From assembly GCF_023746555.1 (NCBI RefSeq), contig NZ_CP098755.1, positions 4,844,001-4,908,000 on the forward strand: a stretch of DNA of 64,000 bases. Reading direction: 5' to 3'. Shown one piece after another: positions 8,824 through 16,986 of the stretch. The DNA comes from Brevibacillus ruminantium (GTDB lineage Bacteria > Bacillota > Bacilli > Brevibacillales > Brevibacillaceae). Each line of letters begins with the position of its first letter. The stretch's first letter is position 1. Both the position numbers and the translations under genes were made by a program. Below the pieces are notes generated by a model. That model saw nothing but the letters and a program-made list of their open reading frames with translations. It searched no databases and was not told the origin of the DNA.

Positions 8824-9732
8824 TCAGAACTCAATTCCTTCTACAGCATCTTTCAGTTCTCGTAAAGAAGGAGTTACATAAATTCTAGTGGTTTCTATAC
8901 TTGTATGCCCTGCTAGTTCAGATACAATCTCAAGTTTACCTGTCCGATCCGCTAGGTTCTTGCAAAAGGTATGTCGTAATGTGTGCGGGGTTACTTCAAC
9001 TCCTGCCATTTCTCCATATTTTTTCAGTAGATGTTGAACTGCTCTTGTTGTCATTTGTGGCTCTCTTTTTGTCGTCAGTAAATATTCTGAATTACCGGGA
9101 TGAAAATTCAGCCAATGCTCTATTGTCTTTACTGTTGAATTCCCCAATGGTAATCTTCTATATTTATTACCCTTACCGCTTGAAACCGTTAATATATGCG
9201 ATTGTAAATTTACATCCTCAAGTTTCAATGAACACAGTTCATTAACCCGTAAACCACAATTTAATAGAGTAATAAATACTACTCTATCTCTCGCTTTCTT
9301 CGCCTCATTACCTAACTGATTCTCTACTACATGGAGCAAGCGACCTACTTGTTGTCTAGTTAACCATTTCACAAGATTTTGTTTTTGAATACGTTTTACA
9401 CTTAAGTCCTCTGCAATATCCGTTATTACGTAACCATTTCCATTCAAAAATTTAAAGAAGGATTTAACTGCAACTATTCTACGATTAATAGAAGTTGGTG
9501 CAGATGTATTAAGGTTTTTCCAGTTTGAAATCATATCTCTCAAATCAGTTTTTGTTATTTCTTGAACTAAAATGTCTCCATCATTATCACCAATCCATGA
9601 TACATTTAAATGCCTAAGAAAAATATCGAGATCACTTTTGTAACTTTTTACAGTGTTCTCAGACTTCGTTTCACTCAATTTTCTCAAGAATAATCGGATA
9701 CCTTCTGAAACAGTTATTCTTTCTGCGGTCAT
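8824..9732 (-). CDS. Tyrosine recombinase/integrase, XerC/D-like
   Basis: About 302 residues from the ATG at 9732 (weak GAGAG site); a start at 9783 would add 17 basic residues. It has an N-terminal SAM-like core-binding domain (about 1-90) and a C-terminal catalytic domain with the first Arg in LNCGLRVNELCSLK, HTLRHTF holding the second Arg, a later GHTS and the Tyr nucleophile in TRIYVTPS. It cuts and rejoins DNA through a Tyr intermediate. It may resolve multimers or move a cargo part of the island, since a serine integrase is already present. Confidence 0.85.
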   Translation of the reverse strand: MTAERITVSEGIRLFLRKLSETKSENTVKSYKSDLDIFLRHLNVSWIGDNDGDILVQEITKTDLRDMISNWKNLNTSAPTSINRRIVAVKSFFKFLNGNGYVITDIAEDLSVKRIQKQNLVKWLTRQQVGRLLHVVENQLGNEAKKARDRVVFITLLNCGLRVNELCSLKLEDVNLQSHILTVSSGKGNKYRRLPLGNSTVKTIEHWLNFHPGNSEYLLTTKREPQMTTRAVQHLLKKYGEMAGVEVTPHTLRHTFCKNLADRTGKLEIVSELAGHTSIETTRIYVTPSLRELKDAVEGIEF

Positions 9733-10185
9733 TTTATTTACTCTCTTTCTTTTAGTGTTATATGACGAAAAATTCAAGGTCATTTAGCGTATTATCTGAC
9801 GAATCATACTAACCTTTGACTGGTATTCGTCGCATAATTCATATTAAATGCCGAAAAAAACGCATGATTTTAAATAACAGGATTCCAACAAATTTTATCC
9901 CTCTTGCCACTTCCATAATTGTAGTTTCAAATACCCTATCCCCCTTCACTTACATGCTTTCTGGAGTACCTCATCTTCAAATCAAAAAAGACACAGAGCA
10001 GCCTGACCGAAGTTATCGGCCTGTTACTGTCTATGTGCCTTTCCAAATCTGTCTATGTACGCTATGTATTTTTTATTTATACAATCACAGTCAAATCCCT
10101 TTATTTTTCTCTATCTGCTGTTTTTATAGAATCACTTTTCATAGGTTGATATAATTTCTTTATAATCGAACATTGGAGGGTAACT
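9733..10185. promoter_or_regulatory. Intergenic region with a promoter for the DUF3825 gene
   Basis: No gene supported. A TATAAT hexamer near 10160 and TGGAGGG ribosome site precede the rightward DUF3825 gene. A likely promoter for the tyrosine recombinase lies at the left part but is not clear. Confidence 0.4.
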
Positions 10186-11031
10186 ATGACTGTTTCTAAT
10201 CTGTATGAATGGGCAATATGTAAAGGTCAAAATAGGAAATTAAGACAGTTATCTCTTCTAGCACTTGAAGAGGACTGGAGCGGCGGAACAAAACCGGCTC
10301 AAGACGTTGATTCTGAATTCTTCGTCTTGTGGAAATATATACACCACACTTTTCGCTATTTAATAAGAAAAGAATCGCATAAAATCTTTGAAAATAGTGA
10401 TTATGGCTGCTTTAATACTGGACTTGAGGCACGAATTGGGTACGAGGAGATATTTGCACTTTTTCGGAAGAACAAAGACGGGAGGTTAGAGTTAATCGGA
10501 TTTTTTGAAGAGTCTAACAATATTCTTGACCCAGTACGAGGTAATTTACCTGAGCCAGCAAATTACCTACTTGATCCTGCAGACTTTATTTTTGATACAA
10601 ATAAGCCTATGACCTATAAAGTTAAACACATATTTGAACGGCAGCACCGCCTACCAAAGGTAATTGAAACTATACCTCCACAATACAGGGAAGATATAAT
10701 TGAAAATCGTTTACGTCGGGCTCATAAAAGAGTAAAAAGGAATTATAAACTGGCCATACCTCAGTACTCTCCGCGCTTGGATGAAATCCAATTGCTTATT
10801 CCAATCTGTATAGAAGATGAAAATATTGCAGATTGTGCTTTAGCCGTAACTAAGGTCAATAATACCTACAAAGGTAAGACGATACTTACGATGGCTATGG
10901 CATACAACAATGCAAGGCTAATTACTAAACCTGACCCTGCATGGCTAAAACCTTCAAAAGATATAGATGATGTAGAAGATGAAGAGGATGAAGAGGGAAT
11001 CATTATTACCCCGGAGCATGTAGGAGAATAA
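10186..11031 (+). CDS. DUF3825 domain protein
   Basis: A 281-residue protein covering almost entirely a DUF3825 domain, recognised from FNTGLEARIGYEEIFALF, the RNYKLAIPQY block and the NARLITKPDPAWL end. In larger proteins this domain is attached to OST-HTH RNA-binding modules, so an RNA-related role has been suggested for the family; its chemistry is not known. The C-terminus is strongly acidic (a run of D and E around residue 260). It has its own promoter and terminator. Confidence 0.75.
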   Translation: MTVSNLYEWAICKGQNRKLRQLSLLALEEDWSGGTKPAQDVDSEFFVLWKYIHHTFRYLIRKESHKIFENSDYGCFNTGLEARIGYEEIFALFRKNKDGRLELIGFFEESNNILDPVRGNLPEPANYLLDPADFIFDTNKPMTYKVKHIFERQHRLPKVIETIPPQYREDIIENRLRRAHKRVKRNYKLAIPQYSPRLDEIQLLIPICIEDENIADCALAVTKVNNTYKGKTILTMAMAYNNARLITKPDPAWLKPSKDIDDVEDEEDEEGIIITPEHVGE

Positions 11032-11038
11032 TATGGGA

Positions 11039-11077
11039 AAACCCTTTCTGCCAAAAAGCAGTTGGGGTTTTCTTTGT
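11039..11077 (+). terminator. Terminator after the DUF3825 gene
   Basis: AAAACCC and GGGTTTT arms with T-rich tail follow the stop codon directly. Confidence 0.7.
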
Positions 11078-11235
11078 TATTATCCAACTAATTTCAGTTT
11101 TGACTCTTTTTCTTGGAACTTCCTACCCATTCAGAAATTTCAACAATCTCGGAGTAAGAGTTGGAATCCTGTCTAATTTATTCCATAAAGCAGATCAATT
11201 AATTAGAAGCATAAAAATTTTTGTTTCCTAACTTC

Positions 11236-11778
11236 CTAACGTGCTTGTTTTCGCGCTTCTTGCTGGTGCTTCATACACAGCACTTTGTTGAAAGTACGAA
11301 AACTATAATCATGTATTTGTTTTGTGATACCAGCATTGCATTCTGAACATCTATACGGATTGTCAGTCTGTTGTTGCTGCTGTGGAAATTGTGGAGAACT
11401 CTGTTGATTATTCCCTTGTTGCTCTGCTGTGTTTGACGGAGTGTGAAAGATAGCCGGAACATTTAACGCGGCGGCATTCTTACGAATGGAATCACTAGTT
11501 GCTGACTTTAGTGCATCCCCGATGGAGCCGTTGATCGGCGAATTACCGAACGCTTGTTTCACAATTTCATTCCCAATCTTCAATTCACCCAACACAACAA
11601 CTTCATTTTCAAAAATGTACTCTTTAACAACTGTGAAACTCCAATTAAAGTTTAATGCTTGATTTAGCCGTTCAATCACGCTGGTGGCCGGCACATAGTA
11701 ATATGTCATTCCTTTTTTGCCTTGCCGTGATTTAATCTGTTCTCTGGGGAATTGCTTTGTTAACAATTCCAAGTTCAT
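11236..11778 (-). CDS. Rad52/22-type single-strand annealing protein with zinc finger tail
   Basis: About 180 residues from the second of two adjacent ATGs, which has ideal spacing from a GGGGAGGGG ribosome site. Residues 1-115 match the Rad52/Rad22 family of mobile elements (ERLNQALNFNWSFTVV, then GDALKSATSDSIRKNAAALN). These proteins anneal complementary strands in recombination-dependent replication. A Q/N/P-rich linker leads to a C-terminal CxxC...C metal-binding knot (CSECNAG ... CMKHQQ). It likely serves replication or repair of the element together with the primase-helicase. Confidence 0.7.
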   Translation of the reverse strand: MNLELLTKQFPREQIKSRQGKKGMTYYYVPATSVIERLNQALNFNWSFTVVKEYIFENEVVVLGELKIGNEIVKQAFGNSPINGSIGDALKSATSDSIRKNAAALNVPAIFHTPSNTAEQQGNNQQSSPQFPQQQQQTDNPYRCSECNAGITKQIHDYSFRTFNKVLCMKHQQEARKQAR

Positions 11779-11798
11779 CATGACCCCTCCCCATAAGA

Positions 11799-11824
11799 GA
11801 GCCGTTGACTTTTTATGCAACGGC
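11799..11824 (+). terminator. Hairpin upstream of the annealing-protein gene
   Basis: AGCCGTTG and CAACGGCT form a strong stem, with a T-rich tract on the plus strand. It sits in the leader of the leftward annealing-protein gene, so it may act as a leader structure there or block rightward read-through. Confidence 0.45.
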
Positions 11825-11838
11825 TTTGTTTGTGTGAG

Positions 11839-11934
11839 TTACTGCAAATATGAGATTAGAACCACCCCAGCAATGAATGTTGTTAACATTCCGAGGAAGA
11901 CGAAAAATGCCACCTTCACAGACCTGCAGTTCAT
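11839..11934 (-). CDS. 31-residue membrane peptide
   Basis: Short frame with GGAAGG ribosome site seven to eight bases before ATG. It is basic for six residues (MNCRSVK) then one continuous hydrophobic helix to the end (FFVFLGM... YLQ). First of a run of tiny leftward membrane peptides upstream of the annealing protein. Unrecognised; might be a toxin-like or regulatory peptide. Confidence 0.5.
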   Translation of the reverse strand: MNCRSVKVAFFVFLGMLTTFIAGVVLISYLQ

Positions 11935-11974
11935 GTTACCATCCTTCCAGTTTCATAGTTAAGGCTTACCATCA

Positions 11975-12049
11975 TTACCTGCTCAAAAACGAAATGAAAC
12001 TGACTGCTACTGCTAAGTACATTACTGCTCTCATTTTTCCGTATGTCAT
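11975..12049 (-). CDS. 24-residue membrane peptide
   Basis: Starts MTYGKMRAVMYLAVAV and ends FLSR; one helix, with GGGGAGAG upstream of the ATG. Very short, but its ribosome site and its place in a row of similar peptides support it. Function unknown. Confidence 0.4.
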   Translation of the reverse strand: MTYGKMRAVMYLAVAVSFISFLSR

Positions 12050-12099
12050 TTCTACATCTCTCCCCGTTTACTCTGTTTTCTGGCCAGAAGACAAAGATT

Positions 12100-12183
12100 T
12101 TAGGATACAATCACCCAAACCGTTAAAACCACGAATACGATGGCAAAAGCAATTTCTGCGAACCGTTTGAGCAAAACAATCAA
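12100..12183 (-). CDS. 27-residue membrane peptide with TTG start
   Basis: Frame begins at TTG eight bases after AGGAGG. It reads MIVLLKRFAEIAFAIVF and continues hydrophobic to WVIVS. One helix. Function unknown. Confidence 0.4.
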   Translation of the reverse strand: MIVLLKRFAEIAFAIVFVVLTVWVIVS

Positions 12184-12225
12184 ATACTCAACCTCCTCTT
12201 TCTTATGGCTTCTTACTGACTTGGA

Positions 12226-12282
12226 AACAAAAAAGAACACGAAAACAGAGACTTATCCCTAAGCCTTTCTGTCTTCGTGTTC
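12226..12282 (-). terminator. Terminator between small membrane-peptide genes
   Basis: GAACACGAAaACAGA pairs with TCTGTcTTCGTGTTC, followed on the minus strand by TTTTTTGTTT. It ends the transcript of the 46-residue peptide gene and separates it from the three peptides and the annealing protein downstream. Confidence 0.75.
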
Positions 12283-12360
12283 CCAATTTGTTCTGTCTAA
12301 GTAAGTTTATTGTTTATGCTTGTCTCTTTGATACGGAACGGCTGTTCCCTTGTTTTTTGA

Positions 12361-12501
12361 TTAGAACTTTTCCTGAAAATAATGAATCACATACAGGATG
12401 CCAATGAACCAGCAGCCAAGAATCAATCCGTAGTAAGCGCTCCTCATTCCCAAGCCATTTCCAGCATAATCTGTGTGTTCATCTTCATTGTATCTGCCCA
12501 T
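12361..12501 (-). CDS. 46-residue membrane peptide
   Basis: AGGGGG ribosome site six bases before ATG. A polar N-terminus (MGRYNEDEHTDYAGNG) is followed by one helix (YYGLILGCWFIGILYVI) and a short charged tail. It has its own terminator at 12226-12282. Not recognised. Confidence 0.55.
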   Translation of the reverse strand: MGRYNEDEHTDYAGNGLGMRSAYYGLILGCWFIGILYVIHYFQEKF

Positions 12502-13118
12502 ATCCAGCCCCCTAGTTCATTGTCTTATTTCTAATCTAGGCGCGAAATACAGAATGTAGACGTGCATTCGAAAATTTGAGAAGCATAGAAATTCATCGAA
12601 AAGTCGATTTAGACCGATTTTGATTTATTTAATTTTGTTTTAACCTGTTCTAATTAAATGTCGATATAAACTCCATTTTTTTCGCATTCTCAGATTTTTT
12701 CTCTTTTTTTCTTGAATCAATATCCGTTAGTAGGCGATTTTTTTCAGAGATTTTTTTCAGGGACTTACTTGCATATATAACACGTTTCTAATCAGAGGAA
12801 CTTCTACTCATTTTCCCACTTACTATTGTTTACCATACATATTCGTACATAGTCCCATGTTTTTGAAAACATTGAATATGCAAATTATTTTTTTATTATT
12901 TTTTGCTAATAACAAAAATCATTGAATACAAACCAGACTTAATATAACCCAACAAAAAACAGAGACTCTTTCTAAAGAAAAGAATCTCCCTCACATTCCA
13001 TATTGATTATTTCCTTTGTCATTACCTTATGCCTTTTGTAATTACTCTATCAACGTCACTAATTCCTTATCCTTGTTAAAGAGAACTTCCATTATTTTAA
13101 TCTTAATTGGCTCTGGTT
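12502..13118. other. AT-rich intergenic region
   Basis: About 600 bases with no supported gene, apart from the terminator at 12960-12992. It likely holds the promoter for the leftward 46-residue peptide gene. Very T-rich stretches near 12660-12760. Confidence 0.5.
12960..12992 (-). terminator. Terminator after the stalk/zinc-protease gene
   Basis: Hairpin with arms built from GAGACTCTTT and AAAAGAATCTC; the minus strand continues with GTTTTTTGTT. Confidence 0.6.
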
Positions 13119-14684
13119 CTACTTGCCGTACTTGAGATAAACGATTGTGAAAGAACCTATTGCAGAACGAATTTGATAAACACCTTCTTGCTGAAGAGAA
13201 ACTTTTGCTCGGAAGTGATTGTTCTTTGTAGAGACTTCTTGTTCCTCTCTATCTCCGTTAGGTGTAATAATCGTCATTGTAAAATCGTCTTGGGCAGTTC
13301 CACTAAAGGTTATGGAATCCTCATTCGTAGCATAAAGATAAGAAAACCGTTGTTCATTATCTATTTCGACAAAAGGTAGTATTTTTGGATTATTCTCTGT
13401 TGTATCTAAAATCCATTCTCTTAACGAAGATAAAACTTCTTCGTCAGGTTGACCAAATGCCGTTAATGAAGGCATCTGATCTTTATTCGGAGACATGGCT
13501 AAACGAAAATCTTCAGCAAAATTCTCATCAAGGCTACTTCCCCAACTGGAATCATCTAGTCTTTGTTTTTGACGGATAGATAGGTATTTCTTTTCATCGT
13601 GATATAAACCGTCCCAGATATGTCCTAGTTCGTGGTAAAAAGTCCCTGTGTTATCAGCATTGTTTATTCCAGTAACTATGGAAATAGTTGCGGTAGAACG
13701 TGAAGCATAGCCTGCGGCATAAAACTCTGAATTTAACCCTTGTAAAGAATCTATGGGGACATTTAAAATTCGTAATCCTTCATAGATCTTAGTATCAAAT
13801 GGTACTTGTTGTATAGCATGTAGTATTTTTTGGTCAGAAGCGTTTAAATCTCTTTCAATAAAATTACCGTACATAACTTCATTTCCAACGATCCCAGACT
13901 GCCCATCACTTACATATTTATAATTATTTGACTCATATACAAGGAGATATCTTGCCTTTATTGCCCGATTCAATGTATCAATGATACCTACCGTATACGA
14001 AGGGTAAAATTTCATTCCTTTTACTTTCGTATAGTGAGTTTCCCATTTTTCCACCTCGTCTTGAATGACAAGCATTTCCTTAAGAAGGATATCCTTTTGA
14101 TTCTCTGTTAAATTCGTTCCAAAGTTTTGCAGGTAGTCTTGGTCAACTTTTGTCCACGTCCAATAAGGATTTGGTTTTTGATGAATGATAGAGAGCAGTA
14201 CATTGGAAGGAACAGAATTTACGGCTTGTGCTGAATTAAGGGCTTGAGTCAGTGAACCATTCGTTGAAATGTTTACTGTTTTATTGGTTTGATTCCATTC
14301 AATATGATAACCTAGACATTCAATAATAAATCGAAGAGGAACAAGGGTTCTTCCATTTACGATAGAAGGAGGTACATCAAGGTTAAATAGTTTTTGATTT
14401 ACATAAGCATTGTTATTGCCAATCCACAATTCTATTTTGCTATCCGATTGTTCAATCACAATTTTTTGGGTACTTGGATCAAAAGATACTCTGGCGCCCA
14501 TTCGTTGAAATATCTCCCTTATTGGCACTAATATTGATCCCTTTTCTAGAATAGGATTGACGTCTAATTTAAGGGCTTCACCATCTAAGACGATAGTAAT
14601 TTGTTCCTTCTCTGCAGATAACGAAGTATTCGGGAGATTACTGATTAACAAGCATATGAGAATGATACCAATGGTTTTTTTCAC
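13119..14684 (-). CDS. Secreted stalk-domain zinc metalloprotease
   Basis: A 521-residue protein with signal peptide (1-24). Residues about 28-140 hold two copper-amine-oxidase N-terminal-type stalk repeats (GSILVPIREIFQRMGA; GRTLVPLRFIIECLG), common in Paenibacillaceae surface proteins. A zinc protease centre follows: HELGH at 351-355 and a downstream Glu in LDENFAEDF (E387 or E391), with a Tyr-rich YAAGYASRS before the helix, an arrangement like the anthrax lethal factor/Pro-Pro endopeptidase group. It should act outside the cell; substrate unknown. It ends with a strand-rich domain of about 90 residues. Confidence 0.75.
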   Translation of the reverse strand: MKKTIGIILICLLISNLPNTSLSAEKEQITIVLDGEALKLDVNPILEKGSILVPIREIFQRMGARVSFDPSTQKIVIEQSDSKIELWIGNNNAYVNQKLFNLDVPPSIVNGRTLVPLRFIIECLGYHIEWNQTNKTVNISTNGSLTQALNSAQAVNSVPSNVLLSIIHQKPNPYWTWTKVDQDYLQNFGTNLTENQKDILLKEMLVIQDEVEKWETHYTKVKGMKFYPSYTVGIIDTLNRAIKARYLLVYESNNYKYVSDGQSGIVGNEVMYGNFIERDLNASDQKILHAIQQVPFDTKIYEGLRILNVPIDSLQGLNSEFYAAGYASRSTATISIVTGINNADNTGTFYHELGHIWDGLYHDEKKYLSIRQKQRLDDSSWGSSLDENFAEDFRLAMSPNKDQMPSLTAFGQPDEEVLSSLREWILDTTENNPKILPFVEIDNEQRFSYLYATNEDSITFSGTAQDDFTMTIITPNGDREEQEVSTKNNHFRAKVSLQQEGVYQIRSAIGSFTIVYLKYGK

Positions 14685-14741
14685 GAATTTTCACCTATTC
14701 CTTCCTTTTGATCTAAATATTGTTTCAACTAAACCCGAATA

Positions 14742-15488
14742 CTAAAGTGTCAATTTAGATAATAGATCTACTATTCTCTTCGTCTTTTCAACAGACAAAG
14801 TTTCTGCTTCTTGATCCATGACATATCGGATAATCTGATTTGGACCTTCTTCAAAACAAAATACCGGTATTTTTTCGCTATTCACGTTAACTTCGGCATC
14901 AGGATTTGAAAAGTAAACAATTCCTTGCACCCATGTATCTAATGAATATTTTTTTAAATAAGTTGCCAATCGATACACATGAGTTCCCACTTGTTTTACT
15001 GGATTATAAAATGATTTGCTGTATTCGCCTCCACGACGTCCGATTTTATGTTGAACCAACTGATGATCACTTTCACTTCCAACAATTGAACCGTTGAGGT
15101 TTTTCGTTTCGATTACGTAGACGCCTGTTGGTCCTACTACGATATGGTCAATTTGACTACGTTTCCCCTCTACTTCAATTGTTATATCAGATAACACGGC
15201 ATAAGATTCTGGAAGAGACCCTAACAATCTATTTGTATTCTTTTCTCCCTGAAGACCTGCATATATAATTTTTATCTTTGTGTACTGTTTGGCATTTAGT
15301 ATCCCCCAAATAAAGATACCTGCGAAAACACCAAATAAAAAAAGAGTCTGATTACCAAATAAAACTTTTAATAGGATAAGACCGATAAATATAAGCACAG
15401 GAAATCCCAATAAGAAAAAGATTTGTTTTACTATTTGTTGCTTTAGTTGAATACTAAGACTGTTTTTAGAATGAATGACATTGGCCAT
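14742..15488 (-). CDS. NERD-domain (nuclease-related) membrane protein
   Basis: About 248 residues from ATG at 15488 (GTGAGG ribosome site). Two hydrophobic helices (about 25-65) precede a NERD domain with SQIDHIVVGPTGVYVIETKN, the D...E-x-K core of the restriction-endonuclease fold. The domain is predicted to cut or bind nucleic acid, but no activity is established for most members. It lies just upstream of the secreted protease gene on the same strand, 57 bases apart, and could be co-transcribed. Confidence 0.75.
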   Translation of the reverse strand: MANVIHSKNSLSIQLKQQIVKQIFFLLGFPVLIFIGLILLKVLFGNQTLFLFGVFAGIFIWGILNAKQYTKIKIIYAGLQGEKNTNRLLGSLPESYAVLSDITIEVEGKRSQIDHIVVGPTGVYVIETKNLNGSIVGSESDHQLVQHKIGRRGGEYSKSFYNPVKQVGTHVYRLATYLKKYSLDTWVQGIVYFSNPDAEVNVNSEKIPVFCFEEGPNQIIRYVMDQEAETLSVEKTKRIVDLLSKLTL

Positions 15489-15540
15489 AAAAATCCTCAC
15501 TCCTGATCATTTTGCAATTCAGACATCATTACACGAAAAC

Positions 15541-15562
15541 CCACCTGTTGAAGGCGGGCTGT
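15541..15562 (-). terminator. Second hairpin between regulator and NERD gene
   Basis: Minus strand reads GCCCGCC, short loop, AGGTGGG then TTTTCG. A weaker terminator or processing hairpin before the NERD gene. Confidence 0.45.
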
Positions 15563-15670
15563 TCTATTTGCTTTCTCTTCTTTTCTACCACGAATTATCA
15601 CAAACTATTAATTGTAAGCAAAACGATAAAAAAACGACAAGTTGAAGTGAAAATGTTAACAAAACAAAAG

Positions 15671-15693
15671 AAGCCTCAAAATAATGAGGCTCT
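15671..15693 (-). terminator. Terminator after the HTH-TPR regulator
   Basis: AGCCTCA and TGAGGCT arms, then CTTTTGTTTTG on the minus strand, 18 bases past the stop. Confidence 0.7.
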
Positions 15694-15710
15694 CGGAAAC
15701 ACTTTATACT

Positions 15711-16952
15711 TCATAATCCAAGTGGTTTCATTAGATTTAATCCTTTTTCATACATTAGTGCTGCTTCTGAATAACGCCCAACTTGATTGTATAAATCACC
15801 TAACTGTTTATACATTCTTGGCAGAAACGGAGAGTACTCGCCCCAGTTTTCTAGTAGTTTTAATGCTTTTTCAAAATATATTATAGCAGTTTCCAAATCG
15901 TGATTTTCCTTGTGAATTTCCGCTATTATGTACCAAGCGTCTGCTAATGTTTCTGAATGAGGGCAATGTTCAATTACCTCGTAACAAAGTTGTTTTGTTT
16001 CCAAGTATCTTCCCATACACTTATATGTTTTCGCCAATTCAACCTTACTATTAAAGATATCTGGTTTATTATTTATGCTGTTAATTATTTTTATGGCACT
16101 GTTTAATGCCTCAATCGAGCAATTATATTTACCATTTAGCCGGAATACTATACCTAAATTACAATATCTTCTCGCAATAGAGGCATCGTCTCTATTCTTT
16201 CGGGTTTCTCCAAATCTTATTGCCTCCATTAAATAATATTCTGCCTCTTCATACTGCTTTTGAAGGGAAAAAATCGTCCCTATTCCGTTGTATATTATAT
16301 CCATAAGATAACTTGTGCTGTAATCTCTGTTTAACTGTTCGGCTTGACGATAATAACTAAGAGCAGTTTTATAATCGCCTTTCTTGGCATCCAGTATTGC
16401 AAGTAAAGTAAATAATTGTACTTTTAAATAACCTGAGACATTCTGGCTTTTAATTATTTTAAATACTTCGTTTAAATATTTTTCTGCTAGATGTAGTTCA
16501 CGTGAGAACAACTTGCTGTCTGCTATAGACAATAATATTCGAGTTTTTGTTGAAACATCCACAGATTCTAAATCTAAGTCATCCTTATAATATGAAATCG
16601 CCTTGTCAGTATACTTATGGAGGAATTTCTCAACCTCTCCTTTGGCCCAGAACCGTAAAGCATGAAGGTGTGGGGACAAATGAACACCTTCTATGTCCGT
16701 AATATATGTTATTGCCTTCTGAAAATCGCCTTCATCGATACATTCCACTATCTCATTAATTTTCTCTTCATAATTTATTTCAATTATATTCAGTCGGTTA
16801 TATAATTTTTCTAATACATCCCTAGAAGGTACAACGAGCCCCTTTTCTATTTGACTAATATAACTGCGATTGCATATTCCGATAGCGAGTAACTCTTGTG
16901 TCATATTTTGTTTTTTACGCGCTTCTTTTATTAGTTTACCAATACTAACCAT
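15711..16952 (-). CDS. XRE-type HTH-TPR regulator (RRNPP-like)
   Basis: A 413-residue protein: N-terminal XRE helix-turn-helix (MTQELLAIGICNRSYISQIE, about residues 18-37) and then at least eight TPR-type repeats (for example DYKTALSYYRQAEQL, RYSEAALMYEKGL). This is the layout of the RRNPP family (Rap, NprR, PlcR, PrgX), which sense small exported peptides. No cognate peptide gene was seen. It is divergent from another HTH-helical-repeat gene with only 34 bases between starts, so both promoters must overlap. Confidence 0.75.
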   Translation of the reverse strand: MVSIGKLIKEARKKQNMTQELLAIGICNRSYISQIEKGLVVPSRDVLEKLYNRLNIIEINYEEKINEIVECIDEGDFQKAITYITDIEGVHLSPHLHALRFWAKGEVEKFLHKYTDKAISYYKDDLDLESVDVSTKTRILLSIADSKLFSRELHLAEKYLNEVFKIIKSQNVSGYLKVQLFTLLAILDAKKGDYKTALSYYRQAEQLNRDYSTSYLMDIIYNGIGTIFSLQKQYEEAEYYLMEAIRFGETRKNRDDASIARRYCNLGIVFRLNGKYNCSIEALNSAIKIINSINNKPDIFNSKVELAKTYKCMGRYLETKQLCYEVIEHCPHSETLADAWYIIAEIHKENHDLETAIIYFEKALKLLENWGEYSPFLPRMYKQLGDLYNQVGRYSEAALMYEKGLNLMKPLGL

Positions 16953-16986
16953 AATAACCCCTCATTATAAAAGGAATGTTGTACTA

